A stretch of 64,000 nt of DNA from Bacteroidales bacterium UBA4070 (GTDB taxonomy: Bacteria > Bacteroidota > Bacteroidia > Bacteroidales > VadinHA17), in the NCBI GenBank assembly GCA_002383485.1, contig DFYY01000006.1, positions 45,749-109,748 of the forward strand. The letters are read 5' to 3'. This document shows, in pieces, positions 8,636 through 18,008 of this stretch. How positions within the stretch are numbered: position 1 is the stretch's first letter; each line of letters begins with the position of its first letter. Both the position numbers and the translations under genes were made by a program. The notes under the pieces are model-generated. The model saw only the letters and a program-made list of their open reading frames with translations, searched no databases and was not told the DNA's origin.

Positions 8636-11353
8636 ATGAGACACAACAAACTGATTTACACATTACTAATCTTTTCCCTCACCTGCAGCGCCATCACTGC
8701 TCAACAGGGAACCGTTAAGGGAACCGTCACAGGAAAAAACAGCGGGACACCCCTGGCGGGTGCAATAATTACAGATGCTTCGGGCAATGAACTCGGCCGT
8801 TCCGGCAATGACGGTTCATTCACCGTCTCAATCGATGAAGGCAAGCAGATGCTCTTCATTAATATGCCCGACTATGAACAGGCTATCGTCAGCGTGACAG
8901 TTGCTGCCGGACGAACATCCGATGCCGGCACCGTGGCTCTGCCCGAGATGGCCGGATTCATGATGGACATCGGCTCCGTCGGCACGATGGAAGGCTTCTC
9001 TGAAGACGGATTCGAAACACAGTCGATACAGGGAATACTGAGCGCCTCCGCTGATGTCTTCATGAGTACCGCTGCCTACACCTTCGGCCAGGTCATGTAC
9101 AGGAACAGGGGATATGAGAGCAATTACCAGAATGTCAGCCTTAACGGATTCGTTGTCAACGACATCGAGTCCGGAGCTCCATATTGGTCAAACTGGGGTG
9201 GTCTGAATGACGTCATGCGCAGCACAATGGTCAGCTCCGGTCCCGAGCCCATTGGATTCCTCTTTGAGCCGGTTGGGGGCGCAACGCGAATAAGCACCCG
9301 GGCATCTGAATACAGATCAGGTATCCGCGCCGTCTACTCGCGCTCAAACCGCACCTATCCAAACAGGGCGATGCTTACCTACAGCACCGGCCTGCTGAAC
9401 AACAACTGGGCAGTCACCGGAAGCTTCTCCAGACGATGGGGTAACCGCGGCTATGATGAAGGCACGTTCTACGATGCCAACTCCTTCTTCCTCTCTGTGG
9501 AAAAGAAGATCAACAGCCGCCACAGCATCAACCTTACCGCCCTCGACGCAATATACAAGAGAGGTGTCGGTGGCGGATCAACGCAGGAAGCCTATGATCT
9601 TGCAGGCAGCAACTATTATAATCCCTACTGGGGTTTCCAGAACGGCGAGGTCCGCAGCGCACGCGTAAGAAGCAACAACAAGCCGCTGACAACCCTTGCC
9701 CATACATGGAAACCCTCTGATAAACTTGACATCCGGACTACTGCCGGTTACTGGTTCGGAAAGAGCGGATATTCAGCCCTTAACTGGTATGACGTGCTTG
9801 ATCCGAGACCCGACTACTACCGCAAGCTTCCAAGCTACTTCTATGACGAATCCGATCAGGCCCGTATAACAGAAGCCTGGAAGACAGACCCTGCAGTAAG
9901 CCAGATAAACTGGGACCATTTCTATTTCGCCAACCGGAAAAATATCTTCATTGTAAATAACGAAGGCGGAATAGAAGGAAACACCCTCACAGGCAACCGC
10001 TCGAAGTATATAGTGGAAGACCGTCGCAACGACCTCTCCCAGTTCCAGTTGAATACCAGGGCCTCGTGGGACATGACTTCCCGGCTTAACCTGACCGGAG
10101 GACTCCTCATCGATATCTACCGGGGACATAATTTCAACGTCATCAGCGATCTGCTCGGGGGCGACTACTGGCTTGATGTCGACCAGTTTGCCGAGAGGGA
10201 TTACCCGAACAATCCGGAAGCATTCCAGAATGACCTGAATAATCCTGACAATGCCGTCACAGTCGGCGAAACCTTCGGGAACAGCTATTATGCCTTCCAG
10301 CGCGGCGCCACCCTCTGGGGCACCGGCACATTGAGCGGCAGCCGGTACAATTTATATCTCAGCGCTCATGCCAGGTATACGTCCATGTGGCGTGAGGGTC
10401 TGATGCTAAAGGGCCTCTTCCCTGATAACTCCTATGGAGAATCGGAGAAACTCGATTTCCCGACATGGGGCGTCAAGGCAGGAGGTGATTACCGGATCAC
10501 AGGACGCCACATGATACTCTTCAACACCCTCGTGACTACCAATCCCCCTCTCTTCAGAAACAGTTTCCTCTCTCCCCGCACCCGCAATGACGTGACACCT
10601 GAGCTTCGCGAAGAGATGATCTTTTCCGGAGACGTCAGCTACGTGCTTCGCTCCCCGGCAGTGACAGGAAGAGTTACTGCCTACTACACCCGCTTCATGA
10701 ACCAGACAGAGGTGACAAGTTTCTATCACGATGAGTGGAGAACGCTTGTGAACTATGCGATGACAGGCATAGACAAGGAGAATTACGGCATCGAAGCCGG
10801 AGCAGAAGTCAGCATCACCTCCGAACTCTCTGTCAACGCCGTGGCATCACTGGGGCAGTACCTGTGGATCACCAATCCAAAGATCACAATCACTCAGGAC
10901 AACAACAGCCAGGTGCTCAGCAACGAAGAGGTCTGGATACAGTACTTCCGCCAGAGCGGTACCCCGCAGACTGCACTGGCACTGGGCGTGGAATACAACT
11001 CCTCAAGGTTCTGGTGGGCCGGTCTCACCGGGAGCTATTATGACAACATCTGGCTCGACTTCAACCCGGTCACACGCACAAAGGACGACAGCGGCTACTA
11101 TCCCTGGTGGGATTACCAGCAGAAGGCTGAGCCGGGATACCTGCTAGACCTCTTTGTGGGTAAATCATGGAGGGTAGATGATCTCTATATCAACCTGAGC
11201 GCCAACGTCAGCAATATCCTGAACAACCGTTCAATGGTTACAGGCGGATACGAACAGTACCGATATGATCCTGAAAGACCTGACCTGTTCCAGCCCCGCA
11301 TATACTACGCCAATGGCTTTAACTACTTCATTAATCTCAGCATAAGGTATTAA
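8636..11353 (+). CDS. TonB-dependent outer-membrane receptor (SusC-like, no SusD partner)
   Basis: This 905-residue protein is an outer-membrane beta-barrel transporter driven by TonB. I use the ATG at 8636, since residues 1-24 then form a signal peptide ending SAITAQQG. Next come a carboxypeptidase-regulatory-like domain (about 27-100, GTVKGTVTGKNSGTPLAGA), a plug domain (about 130-230, with FGQVMYRNRGY and PVGGATRI), and a long barrel ending in a C-terminal aromatic residue (NLSIRY). No SusD-type lipoprotein follows; instead two DUF5689 lipoproteins come 20 bases downstream, probably as surface partners in the same operon. Its position among nucleases suggests uptake of nucleic-acid fragments, but the ligand cannot be read from sequence. 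Confidence 0.9.
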   Translation: MRHNKLIYTLLIFSLTCSAITAQQGTVKGTVTGKNSGTPLAGAIITDASGNELGRSGNDGSFTVSIDEGKQMLFINMPDYEQAIVSVTVAAGRTSDAGTVALPEMAGFMMDIGSVGTMEGFSEDGFETQSIQGILSASADVFMSTAAYTFGQVMYRNRGYESNYQNVSLNGFVVNDIESGAPYWSNWGGLNDVMRSTMVSSGPEPIGFLFEPVGGATRISTRASEYRSGIRAVYSRSNRTYPNRAMLTYSTGLLNNNWAVTGSFSRRWGNRGYDEGTFYDANSFFLSVEKKINSRHSINLTALDAIYKRGVGGGSTQEAYDLAGSNYYNPYWGFQNGEVRSARVRSNNKPLTTLAHTWKPSDKLDIRTTAGYWFGKSGYSALNWYDVLDPRPDYYRKLPSYFYDESDQARITEAWKTDPAVSQINWDHFYFANRKNIFIVNNEGGIEGNTLTGNRSKYIVEDRRNDLSQFQLNTRASWDMTSRLNLTGGLLIDIYRGHNFNVISDLLGGDYWLDVDQFAERDYPNNPEAFQNDLNNPDNAVTVGETFGNSYYAFQRGATLWGTGTLSGSRYNLYLSAHARYTSMWREGLMLKGLFPDNSYGESEKLDFPTWGVKAGGDYRITGRHMILFNTLVTTNPPLFRNSFLSPRTRNDVTPELREEMIFSGDVSYVLRSPAVTGRVTAYYTRFMNQTEVTSFYHDEWRTLVNYAMTGIDKENYGIEAGAEVSITSELSVNAVASLGQYLWITNPKITITQDNNSQVLSNEEVWIQYFRQSGTPQTALALGVEYNSSRFWWAGLTGSYYDNIWLDFNPVTRTKDDSGYYPWWDYQQKAEPGYLLDLFVGKSWRVDDLYINLSANVSNILNNRSMVTGGYEQYRYDPERPDLFQPRIYYANGFNYFINLSIRY

Positions 11354-11360
11354 AAATGAA

Positions 11361-11366
11361 GGAGGA
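11361..11366 (+). promoter_or_regulatory. Ribosome-binding site that decides the lipoprotein start
   Basis: GGAGGA lies seven bases before the ATG at 11374. It supports that start over the in-frame ATG at 11356, which would put six extra polar residues before the lipoprotein signal. Confidence 0.65.
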
Positions 11367-11373
11367 ACAGATC

Positions 11374-12735
11374 ATGAAAAACATCACAAGGATATTCAGA
11401 TTTACAGCCATTATAGCAGGAATGTTCTTTGCAGTCTCCTGTACTGACAATAACGAAACACCCCCGCCAATAAAGGAGTTCATCCCGGGTGAGATTGTCA
11501 CCGTCCAGCAGGTCAGGGCGCTTTACGCGGATCAGCTGGCCATCTCAGATTATACACAGCGTCACCCTGTTGAGATAACTTACGACTGGGCTCTGCGCGG
11601 CATCATCACTGCCAGCGACAAGGAGGACGGCAATTTTTACAAGGAAGCCTTCATTGAGGATGCCACCGGCGGACTCAGGCTTCTCTTCGAGGCCAACAGC
11701 GGACTCTATATCGGTGATTCAGTCATCCTCAACCTGGAGGGACTCTGGCTTGGCGATTACGGCAATTTCTGGCAGCTTGGAGGCTTGCCATACTACCAGG
11801 AAGACGGTACCCTTCGCGTAGGCGGTATGAATATGGACCTGCAGTGCCTCAAGCTCTCGATCCACAACCCGACTTACCCTGCAGAGGTTACAATTACTCA
11901 GGCAAGGAGCTCGGCTTACCTGGGGCGACTGGTCCGGCTGAACGAGGTACAGTTCACTGACGCCATGCTTGGCCAGACGTGGGCCAATGCTGAGGAGCAA
12001 CTAACAGAAAACAGGACACTCGAGGACTGCAATGACAAAACAATCATCGTTCGTACAAGCGGGTACTCTGCTGCTGCCGGTGAACTGCTGCCGGCCGGCA
12101 ACGGATCCATCACCGGAATAGTGACAATATTCAACGGCACCTACCAGTTCCTTGTACGCGATTTTGACGAGGTGGATATGACCGGTTCGCGCTGCGGCGT
12201 GGTTGATCAGCCCCTCGGCACACCGGTTGAAACCCTCAGCGAGAATTTCGAGAGCTTCAGTGACAATGATGACATCTACATCAGCGGATGGCAGAACATT
12301 GCCACCGCCGGCGGCCGCATCTGGCTTGCCAAACTCTTCAGCGGAAACAGGTACGCCCAGGCTACCGGGTATAACTCAAACCTCTCATCTATGGTTACAT
12401 GGCTCATCACACGGCCTGTAACCATTTCCACCCAGAAGGTGCTCTCATTCCAGACAGCAAAAGCCTACTGGGCACATACCGAAACCAACTTCCCGATGGA
12501 AGTGCTCATCTCAACCGACTATGACGGGAACAACATCACCACGGCCACGTGGACTCCGCTGACAGCGGTTTTGGCACAGAAGACAGACCCTGACCATACA
12601 TTTATCAGCTCTGGCAACGTTTCACTGCCTGTCGCTGCCGGCAAATCGGCTGTAATAGCATTCAGGTATACCGGCAGCCAGACAGAGAGTACCACATACC
12701 GAATTGACAACATCGCTGTCACAGCAGCAAAGTAA
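11374..12735 (+). CDS. DUF5689 and choice-of-anchor-J lipoprotein
   Basis: This 453-residue surface lipoprotein has a signal sequence with lipobox AVSC. After the Cys comes a short acidic and Pro-rich linker, as in Bacteroidota surface-exposed lipoproteins. Residues of about 30-270 match the DUF5689 pattern (IVTVQQVRALY, GIITASD, FIEDATGGLRL, then two further OB-like strands with VRLNEVQF and GNGSITGIV). The C-terminal part (about 285-450) is a choice-of-anchor-J jelly roll with WLITRPVTIS and YRIDNIAV. From memory DUF5689 is predicted to be OB-like. It follows the receptor gene closely and precedes a paralogue, so it probably acts as an accessory binding protein of the receptor. Function is unproven. 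Confidence 0.78.
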   Translation: MKNITRIFRFTAIIAGMFFAVSCTDNNETPPPIKEFIPGEIVTVQQVRALYADQLAISDYTQRHPVEITYDWALRGIITASDKEDGNFYKEAFIEDATGGLRLLFEANSGLYIGDSVILNLEGLWLGDYGNFWQLGGLPYYQEDGTLRVGGMNMDLQCLKLSIHNPTYPAEVTITQARSSAYLGRLVRLNEVQFTDAMLGQTWANAEEQLTENRTLEDCNDKTIIVRTSGYSAAAGELLPAGNGSITGIVTIFNGTYQFLVRDFDEVDMTGSRCGVVDQPLGTPVETLSENFESFSDNDDIYISGWQNIATAGGRIWLAKLFSGNRYAQATGYNSNLSSMVTWLITRPVTISTQKVLSFQTAKAYWAHTETNFPMEVLISTDYDGNNITTATWTPLTAVLAQKTDPDHTFISSGNVSLPVAAGKSAVIAFRYTGSQTESTTYRIDNIAVTAAK

Positions 12736-12746
12736 AGTTTGAGAAA

Positions 12747-13967
12747 ATGATTATCAGAAACATATTTAAGATTTGCATTGCAGCATCACTGTTGATTGCC
12801 TCATCATGCAGCAGGGAGCCTGTGCCACCGCCGGAGCCGAAGATTGACTACATCACGATTGAGCAGCTCCGGGCGATGCATGACAGGGGGATCGCCACCG
12901 TTGATACCAACGTTTACATCCATGGTATTGTCACCCTTACTCCCGAGCTGGGTAACATTCCGGCGTTTGTGGCATATATCCAGGACTCCACGGCGGGCAT
13001 CTGCCTGACAGTCACAGGGAACAATACCTTTTCGCGCGACTCGGAGGTAAAAATACTGTGCCGCGACGTCTCCTTCACAGAATATAACGGGCTGTTGCAA
13101 TTCGGTGACATCAGCATAGCCAACCAGGTTACTGTTGTAAGCCTCACTCCTCCTGCTATTCAGCCTGAGACAGTGACTATCCCTGAGATATTAACGGGCG
13201 ACTATCAGGCCATGTACATAAGAATTGAGAATGTACAGTTTGATGAACCGGGCACCTATTCCGGGGAAAACATCCTGACAGACTGCAGCAACGAGCTGGA
13301 GGTCTACACCCGCTCTGACGCCAGCTTCTCATCTGAGACCCTTCCTGCCGGCAACGGCTACATCAATGGCGTTGTCTCTGAATTCAACGGCAGGCAGCTG
13401 CTGCTGAGGGACGAGACAGAGAATGGCATGACGGCTGACCGGTGCGGGGAAGCAGGCATGACCTACCTGATGCAGGACTTTGCAACCCTTGTAAAAGATG
13501 CGGATGTCAGTACCCTCGCCGGTTGGAAAACATATCCGCAGGCCGGCACAAAAACATGGTACGGCAACGAGGTCAGCACCCGCAAATGGGTTCAGGCCAC
13601 TGCCTATAACTCAGGACAGGCCTCGGTGATCACATGGATGATAGCCCCGGTAATTGATCTGACTATGGCAACAAGCCCTTATCTCCAGTTCGAGAGTGCC
13701 AACGGTTGGGACAAAGGCGCCACACTGAAGCTGTTTGTCTCAACCAATTATGACGGTTCAGCTACGCCCTGGAACTCTTCCTGGACTGAGAAGACCTTCA
13801 GCATGCCCCCATTGTCTGCTTCGGGCTTCAGCCAGTTTGTCAACTCCGGCCAGATAGACCTTTCGCCCTACAAAGGCGGTCAGCTCTGGATAGCCTGGGT
13901 ATATGACGGCGGTACAGACCGGACAACCACATGGGAGGTAGATAATGTACTTGTTGCAGAAAAATAG
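12747..13967 (+). CDS. DUF5689 and choice-of-anchor-J lipoprotein, paralogue
   Basis: A 406-residue lipoprotein (signal with ASSC lipobox, then SREPVPPPEP) with the same two-part plan as its upstream neighbour. The DUF5689-like region spans about 35-235 (ITIEQLRAMHDRG, IVTLTPELG, YIQDSTAGICL, LPAGNGYINGVVSEFNGRQLL), and the jelly-roll region spans about 245-405 (VITWMIAPVIDL, ending WEVDNVLVAEK). It starts 11 bases after the first copy, so the two are co-transcribed and probably arose by duplication. The two share the order of motifs, while their sequences are clearly divergent, which suggests they bind different parts of a ligand or form a heteromer at the receptor. This role is inferred. 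Confidence 0.78.
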   Translation: MIIRNIFKICIAASLLIASSCSREPVPPPEPKIDYITIEQLRAMHDRGIATVDTNVYIHGIVTLTPELGNIPAFVAYIQDSTAGICLTVTGNNTFSRDSEVKILCRDVSFTEYNGLLQFGDISIANQVTVVSLTPPAIQPETVTIPEILTGDYQAMYIRIENVQFDEPGTYSGENILTDCSNELEVYTRSDASFSSETLPAGNGYINGVVSEFNGRQLLLRDETENGMTADRCGEAGMTYLMQDFATLVKDADVSTLAGWKTYPQAGTKTWYGNEVSTRKWVQATAYNSGQASVITWMIAPVIDLTMATSPYLQFESANGWDKGATLKLFVSTNYDGSATPWNSSWTEKTFSMPPLSASGFSQFVNSGQIDLSPYKGGQLWIAWVYDGGTDRTTTWEVDNVLVAEK

Positions 13968-14008
13968 TCATCCTGCACTCCCCTCTTCAGCTGTCCTGTG
14001 GCTGAATT

Positions 14009-14036
14009 AATTCGCAATTCGCAATTCGCAACTCGC
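14009..14036. repeat. Heptanucleotide tandem repeat, four units
   Basis: Three exact copies of AATTCGC are followed by AACTCGC in the 77-base gap between the second DUF5689 lipoprotein and the endonuclease I gene. Similar seven-base tracts with other unit sequences occur at three other sites in the window. Confidence 0.9.
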
Positions 14037-14044
14037 ACATCCTA

Positions 14045-15115
14045 ATGCTGAAGCTTATCCCGACACTGGTCCTGCTCATCTGCCTGACATACAGTCTGGC
14101 CGGGCAGGTACCGGCGGGCTACTATGAAAGCGCCTCCGGCCTCACGGGAAAAGCTCTTCAGCAGGCACTGCATGACATCATCGACGGTCACACTACGCTT
14201 GAATACAGTGCATTGTGGCAAGCCTTCTCAACCACTGACGTCAAGGCTGACGGAATAACGGTGTGGGACATCTATTCCGACAAACCCGGAGGGACTCCTG
14301 CGTATACCTATACTATATTTACGAAACAGTGCGGCACTTATCAGAAGGAGGGTGACTGTTACAACAGGGAGCACTCATTCCCGAAAAGCTGGTTTGATGA
14401 CCTGCCACCGATGAATACCGATCTCTTACACATCTACCCCACCGACGGATGGGTGAACAACAAGCGAGGCAATCTTCCTTACGGCGAGACCGCGAGTGCC
14501 ACATGGACATCCACCAACGGCAGCATGGTCGGACCAAGTTCGGTGCAGGGGTACCAGGGCACCGTGTTTGAGCCGATTGACGAATACAAGGGTGATCTCG
14601 CCCGTACATATTTCTATATAGCTACGCGCTACTACGGCGAGGACAGCCAGTGGCCCGGCAGCGATATGACTGCAGGAGCCCAGCCCAAACCCTGGGCTGT
14701 TCCCATGCTCCTTGCCTGGCATCTTGCGGATGCTGTAAGCGCCAAGGAGATAAGCCGCAACAACGAGGTTTACAAATACCAGGGAAACCGCAATCCCTTC
14801 ATTGATGATCCGAAATTTGCAGAGAAGATCTGGGGAACGCTTAACCCTGTTGAGGAGACCCGGGAAGAGCGTCTGTCCATGACCCTCTGGCCCAACCCGG
14901 CACAGGAGTGGCTGAATGTCAGCATATCAGGCTATCCGTGCAGCGGAAGCGTGGCATATATCTATGATACAGGCGGATGCCTTGTACAGACGGCAACTGT
15001 TGAAGAAGGCTTGGTCACTATCAGCACAGCAGAACTGCCTGCAGGAATATACTTCCTTACACTTTCCTGTGACGGGAAGATTTCAACAGAAGCATTCGTT
15101 GTAACCGGAAGGTAA
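14045..15115 (+). CDS. Secreted endonuclease I (EndA/NucM family) with T9SS tail
   Basis: This 356-residue protein is a non-specific extracellular endonuclease of the EndA/NucM family. It has a signal peptide (ending SLAGQ), then the beta-beta-alpha-metal active site: NREHSFPKSWF supplies the His general base region and DLLHIYPTD with NNKRGN supplies the metal-binding residues, spaced as in the family. Residues from about 280 form a type IX sorting domain (LWPNPAQEWLNV, GIYFLTLS), so it goes to the cell surface or medium. It follows the DUF5689 lipoproteins in the same direction, and is the clearest sign that this cluster deals with nucleic acid. The nuclease activity is a secure family inference. 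Confidence 0.93.
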   Translation: MLKLIPTLVLLICLTYSLAGQVPAGYYESASGLTGKALQQALHDIIDGHTTLEYSALWQAFSTTDVKADGITVWDIYSDKPGGTPAYTYTIFTKQCGTYQKEGDCYNREHSFPKSWFDDLPPMNTDLLHIYPTDGWVNNKRGNLPYGETASATWTSTNGSMVGPSSVQGYQGTVFEPIDEYKGDLARTYFYIATRYYGEDSQWPGSDMTAGAQPKPWAVPMLLAWHLADAVSAKEISRNNEVYKYQGNRNPFIDDPKFAEKIWGTLNPVEETREERLSMTLWPNPAQEWLNVSISGYPCSGSVAYIYDTGGCLVQTATVEEGLVTISTAELPAGIYFLTLSCDGKISTEAFVVTGR

Positions 15116-15132
15116 TCATTGTCCCGGAAAAC

Positions 15133-15161
15133 TTTCTGACCTGCGTATTGTTTTACCTTTG
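15133..15161 (+). promoter_or_regulatory. Promoter of copA
   Basis: TTTC at 15133 is followed after 17 bases by TACCTTTG at 15154-15161, a perfect Bacteroidota -7 box, 14 bases before the copA ATG. No metal-regulator operator was recognised. Confidence 0.6.
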
Positions 15162-15175
15162 CAGAGCAAGAAGTA

Positions 15176-17392
15176 ATGACTGACAAATCATTTGCAATAG
15201 AGGGGATGAACTGCGCATCGTGCGCAGCACACGTTGAGAAGGCCGCCGCTAAGGTCGAAGGCATAACATTTGCCAGCGTCAACCTGGCTACGGAGCGTCT
15301 CACCATTTCATTTGATGAGCGCAAGACATCGGTCAATAGTGTCATTGATGCCGTCAGCAGGGCAGGCTACAAAGCCATCGATGATGAGAAGGAACGCCGG
15401 GCGTCTCAGCCTGAGACAGAGCGTCTGCGCAAAAGACTTATCTGGTCACTTATCTTTACCGTACCCCTGCTGGCACTTACCATGTCCGCCATGGCCGGCG
15501 CGAGGCTGCCAGCATTCATCTCCCCTGAAAGCAGTCCGTTGGCCTTTGCCCTGCTCCAGCTACTGCTTACTACCCCGGTCATAATCACCGGGCGTAGCTT
15601 CTACCTCGCCGGAACAAAGACACTGCTCAGGGGCAACCCCGGTATGGATACACTGGTTGCCATGGGTACCGCTGCAGCTTATCTGTATGGCATCTATGCC
15701 ACCGTCAGGATAGCGGGCGGCGACGGTCACTACGTACATAATCTATATTATGAATCGGCTGCTGCAATAATTACACTTATAACCACCGGCCGCTTCCTCG
15801 AGGCCAGGTCGAAGTCAAAGGCCGGGAATGCAATACGGAAACTGCTGTCACTGGCTCCTCCGCTGGCTACCGTGCTTCGCGACGGCAGGGAAAAGACAGT
15901 GCCGGCTTCAAAGGTCCAGGTGGATGAACTGGTTGTCATCCGACCCGGAGAGAGATTCCCTGTGGATGGCATAGTGACCGACGGAACCACCTCAGCCGAC
16001 GAGTCGATGCTCACCGGGGAGAGTACACCTGTGGAAAAGAGCGAAGGGTCCGAAGTCACCGGCGGAAGCATCAACCTGAACGGTTCAGTAGTCTGCAGGG
16101 CCGCACGCGTCGGCAGCGCCACCACCCTTGCAAGGATTGTGAAGCTGATGGAAGAGGCGCAGGGGTCAAAAGCACCCATCGCCAGGCTTGCCGATAAAAT
16201 CTCCGGCATTTTCGTACCGGTAGTCATGGCGCTGGCACTTCTGGCTGCAACAGGATGGCTGGTAGGCACAGGTGATTTCCGGCTGGCATTCACGGTGCTC
16301 ATTTCCGTACTTATAATTGCGTGTCCCTGTGCACTCGGTCTAGCCACGCCTGTAGCTGTGATGGTTGGTACGGGCAGAGGTGCACAGCAGGGCATACTGA
16401 TTAAAAGCGGTGAAGCGCTGGAGACCGCCCGCAAAGCAAAGGTGGTGGTCCTCGACAAGACTGGCACGGTCACTACCGGTATCCCGGTTGTTACTGATAT
16501 CAGGCCGGTCAAGGAGGCAGACACAGACAGGCTGATCACTGTCGCTGCATCGGCTGAAAGCCGCTCAGAACACCCTGTCGCAAAAGCTGTCGCTGAGTAT
16601 GCAATGGTCAAAGGCCTTCCCGTCACAGGACCGGACCGCTTTACCGCACTGCCGGGATACGGCGTCGAAGCCTCTGTCAACGGCACCCATATCCTTGCCG
16701 GCAACAAGAGACTCATGGATGAAAGAAAGGTAGAGACCTCCGGAGCTGACTTTGCAGCTGAAGAGCTTGCTGCACAGGGAAAAACAATTATGTTTCTGGC
16801 CGCCGATGGGAAATGCCTTGGAGTAATAGCCGTGGCAGACACCATCAGGCCGGAATCGGCCGGGGCTGTCCGCGCATTAAAGGCAATGGGCCTGGAGGTT
16901 ATGATGATTACGGGCGACAGCTACCAGACAGCCAGACATATAGCCGGACAGGCTGGCATCAGCAGCGTGATTGCCGGAGTACTGCCCGGCGACAAAGCCG
17001 GGGAAATACGCAAGATCCGAAGCAACGGTAGCAGAGTTATTATGGTGGGCGATGGCATCAATGATGCACCTGCCCTGGCTACGGCAGATGTGGGCATAGC
17101 AATCGGATCCGGTACCGATGTTGCCATAGAGGCTGCTGATATAGTGCTGATAAAAAACGACCTGCAGGATGTGGTCCGCACACTTAAGCTAAGCAACAGC
17201 ACTATCAGGAACATAAAGCAAAATCTTTTCTGGGCATTTTTCTATAACATCCTGGGCATACCGGTGGCCATGGGTCTGCTGCACCTCTTCGGCGGACCGC
17301 TCCTTAACCCGATGTTCGCTGCCGCAGCAATGAGTTTCAGCTCAGTATCGGTTGTTTGGAATGCACTGAGACTCAGGAAAATAAAATTATAA
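15176..17392 (+). CDS. copA: Copper-exporting P1B-type ATPase
   Basis: This 738-residue membrane pump uses ATP to export Cu(I). One N-terminal heavy-metal domain carries the GMNCASC motif (Cys13, Cys16). The transmembrane metal site is CPCALGLATP (about residue 383), the phosphorylated Asp is in DKTGT (about 426), the nucleotide-domain HP motif is in SEHPVAKAV, and the hinge motif is GDGINDAPAL (about 624). The length is normal for single-domain bacterial CopA proteins. It has its own promoter and no linked copper regulator or chaperone. The next gene, a small secreted protein, may or may not be related. Confidence 0.95.
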   Translation: MTDKSFAIEGMNCASCAAHVEKAAAKVEGITFASVNLATERLTISFDERKTSVNSVIDAVSRAGYKAIDDEKERRASQPETERLRKRLIWSLIFTVPLLALTMSAMAGARLPAFISPESSPLAFALLQLLLTTPVIITGRSFYLAGTKTLLRGNPGMDTLVAMGTAAAYLYGIYATVRIAGGDGHYVHNLYYESAAAIITLITTGRFLEARSKSKAGNAIRKLLSLAPPLATVLRDGREKTVPASKVQVDELVVIRPGERFPVDGIVTDGTTSADESMLTGESTPVEKSEGSEVTGGSINLNGSVVCRAARVGSATTLARIVKLMEEAQGSKAPIARLADKISGIFVPVVMALALLAATGWLVGTGDFRLAFTVLISVLIIACPCALGLATPVAVMVGTGRGAQQGILIKSGEALETARKAKVVVLDKTGTVTTGIPVVTDIRPVKEADTDRLITVAASAESRSEHPVAKAVAEYAMVKGLPVTGPDRFTALPGYGVEASVNGTHILAGNKRLMDERKVETSGADFAAEELAAQGKTIMFLAADGKCLGVIAVADTIRPESAGAVRALKAMGLEVMMITGDSYQTARHIAGQAGISSVIAGVLPGDKAGEIRKIRSNGSRVIMVGDGINDAPALATADVGIAIGSGTDVAIEAADIVLIKNDLQDVVRTLKLSNSTIRNIKQNLFWAFFYNILGIPVAMGLLHLFGGPLLNPMFAAAAMSFSSVSVVWNALRLRKIKL

Positions 17393-17506
17393 TGCATTTT
17401 TTTTGATTTTTTTTCGCAGGGCGATTAAACCTACATAGTTTATACGCATCTGAGTAATTGTAAACAGCAAACAATTAAAGCAAACAATAACTAAAAGCAA
17501 TTACTC

Positions 17507-17935
17507 ATGAAAACAAGATTATTCTTTACAGTGGCAGCTTTCATAGCTATGACGGCAATAGCAACGGCTCAGACGGTACAGCAGACTCCTGATCAGACAG
17601 GCAGAGGACGCGCAGCAGGAAATGTATACGTCGATGCAGACAAAGACGGTGTATGTGACAATTACGAGAACGGCACCAGGCCCGGTCGCAGGGCATACTC
17701 TGCCGGCGAGAACCAGACTGCTGCCAATCGCGGCCCCGGTAAGGGACAGGGACTGGCACAGGGTCCGAGGAACGGTCAGGGTCGTGGACAGGCAGTGGCA
17801 ACCGGCAGAGGTGCAGGTCAGGGCCAGGGAACCGCTCCCGGCAGAGGACGCTATAATGGCCAGGGTCCGGCATTCGTTGACGCCAACAAAGACGGCGTTT
17901 GCGATAACATTGCACCCGCGCCTGAAAAGAAATAA
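17507..17935 (+). CDS. Small secreted Gly/Arg/Gln-rich protein with two DxDxDGxxD loops
   Basis: I do not recognise a named family. The 142-residue protein has a signal peptide (residues 1-21, ending IATAQ). Two near-identical motifs, VYVDADKDGVCDN near the N-terminus and AFVDANKDGVCDN near the C-terminus, look like calcium-binding DxDxDGxxD loops, each with one Cys. They bracket a low-complexity region made of GRGQ, GQG and PGRGR units. A terminator follows, so it is transcribed alone or with copA. The two Cys could form a disulfide closing the molecule. Metal binding outside the cytoplasm is a guess from the loops and from the copA neighbour. Confidence 0.75.
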   Translation: MKTRLFFTVAAFIAMTAIATAQTVQQTPDQTGRGRAAGNVYVDADKDGVCDNYENGTRPGRRAYSAGENQTAANRGPGKGQGLAQGPRNGQGRGQAVATGRGAGQGQGTAPGRGRYNGQGPAFVDANKDGVCDNIAPAPEKK

Positions 17936-17958
17936 CCATCACAAACGGTTGAATTAAG

Positions 17959-17987
17959 AAAGAGATCCATATGGGTCTCTTTTTTTT
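17959..17987 (+). terminator. Rho-independent terminator after the Gly-rich protein
   Basis: AAGAGATCC and GGGTCTCTT form a stem (one G-T pair) around ATAT and are followed by seven or more T residues, 24 bases after the stop codon. Confidence 0.88.
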
Positions 17988-18008
17988 ACTTGAACAAAAA
18001 AGAAATAT

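Noticed and set aside
11374..13967. SusD-type partner of the TonB receptor
   Set aside because: The two lipoproteins lack SusD TPR-like helices and instead show DUF5689 and beta jelly-roll patterns.
15748..16845. 365-residue open frame antisense to copA
   Set aside because: Ser/Ala/Pro/Thr-rich translation typical of a shadow frame; copA on the other strand is unambiguous.
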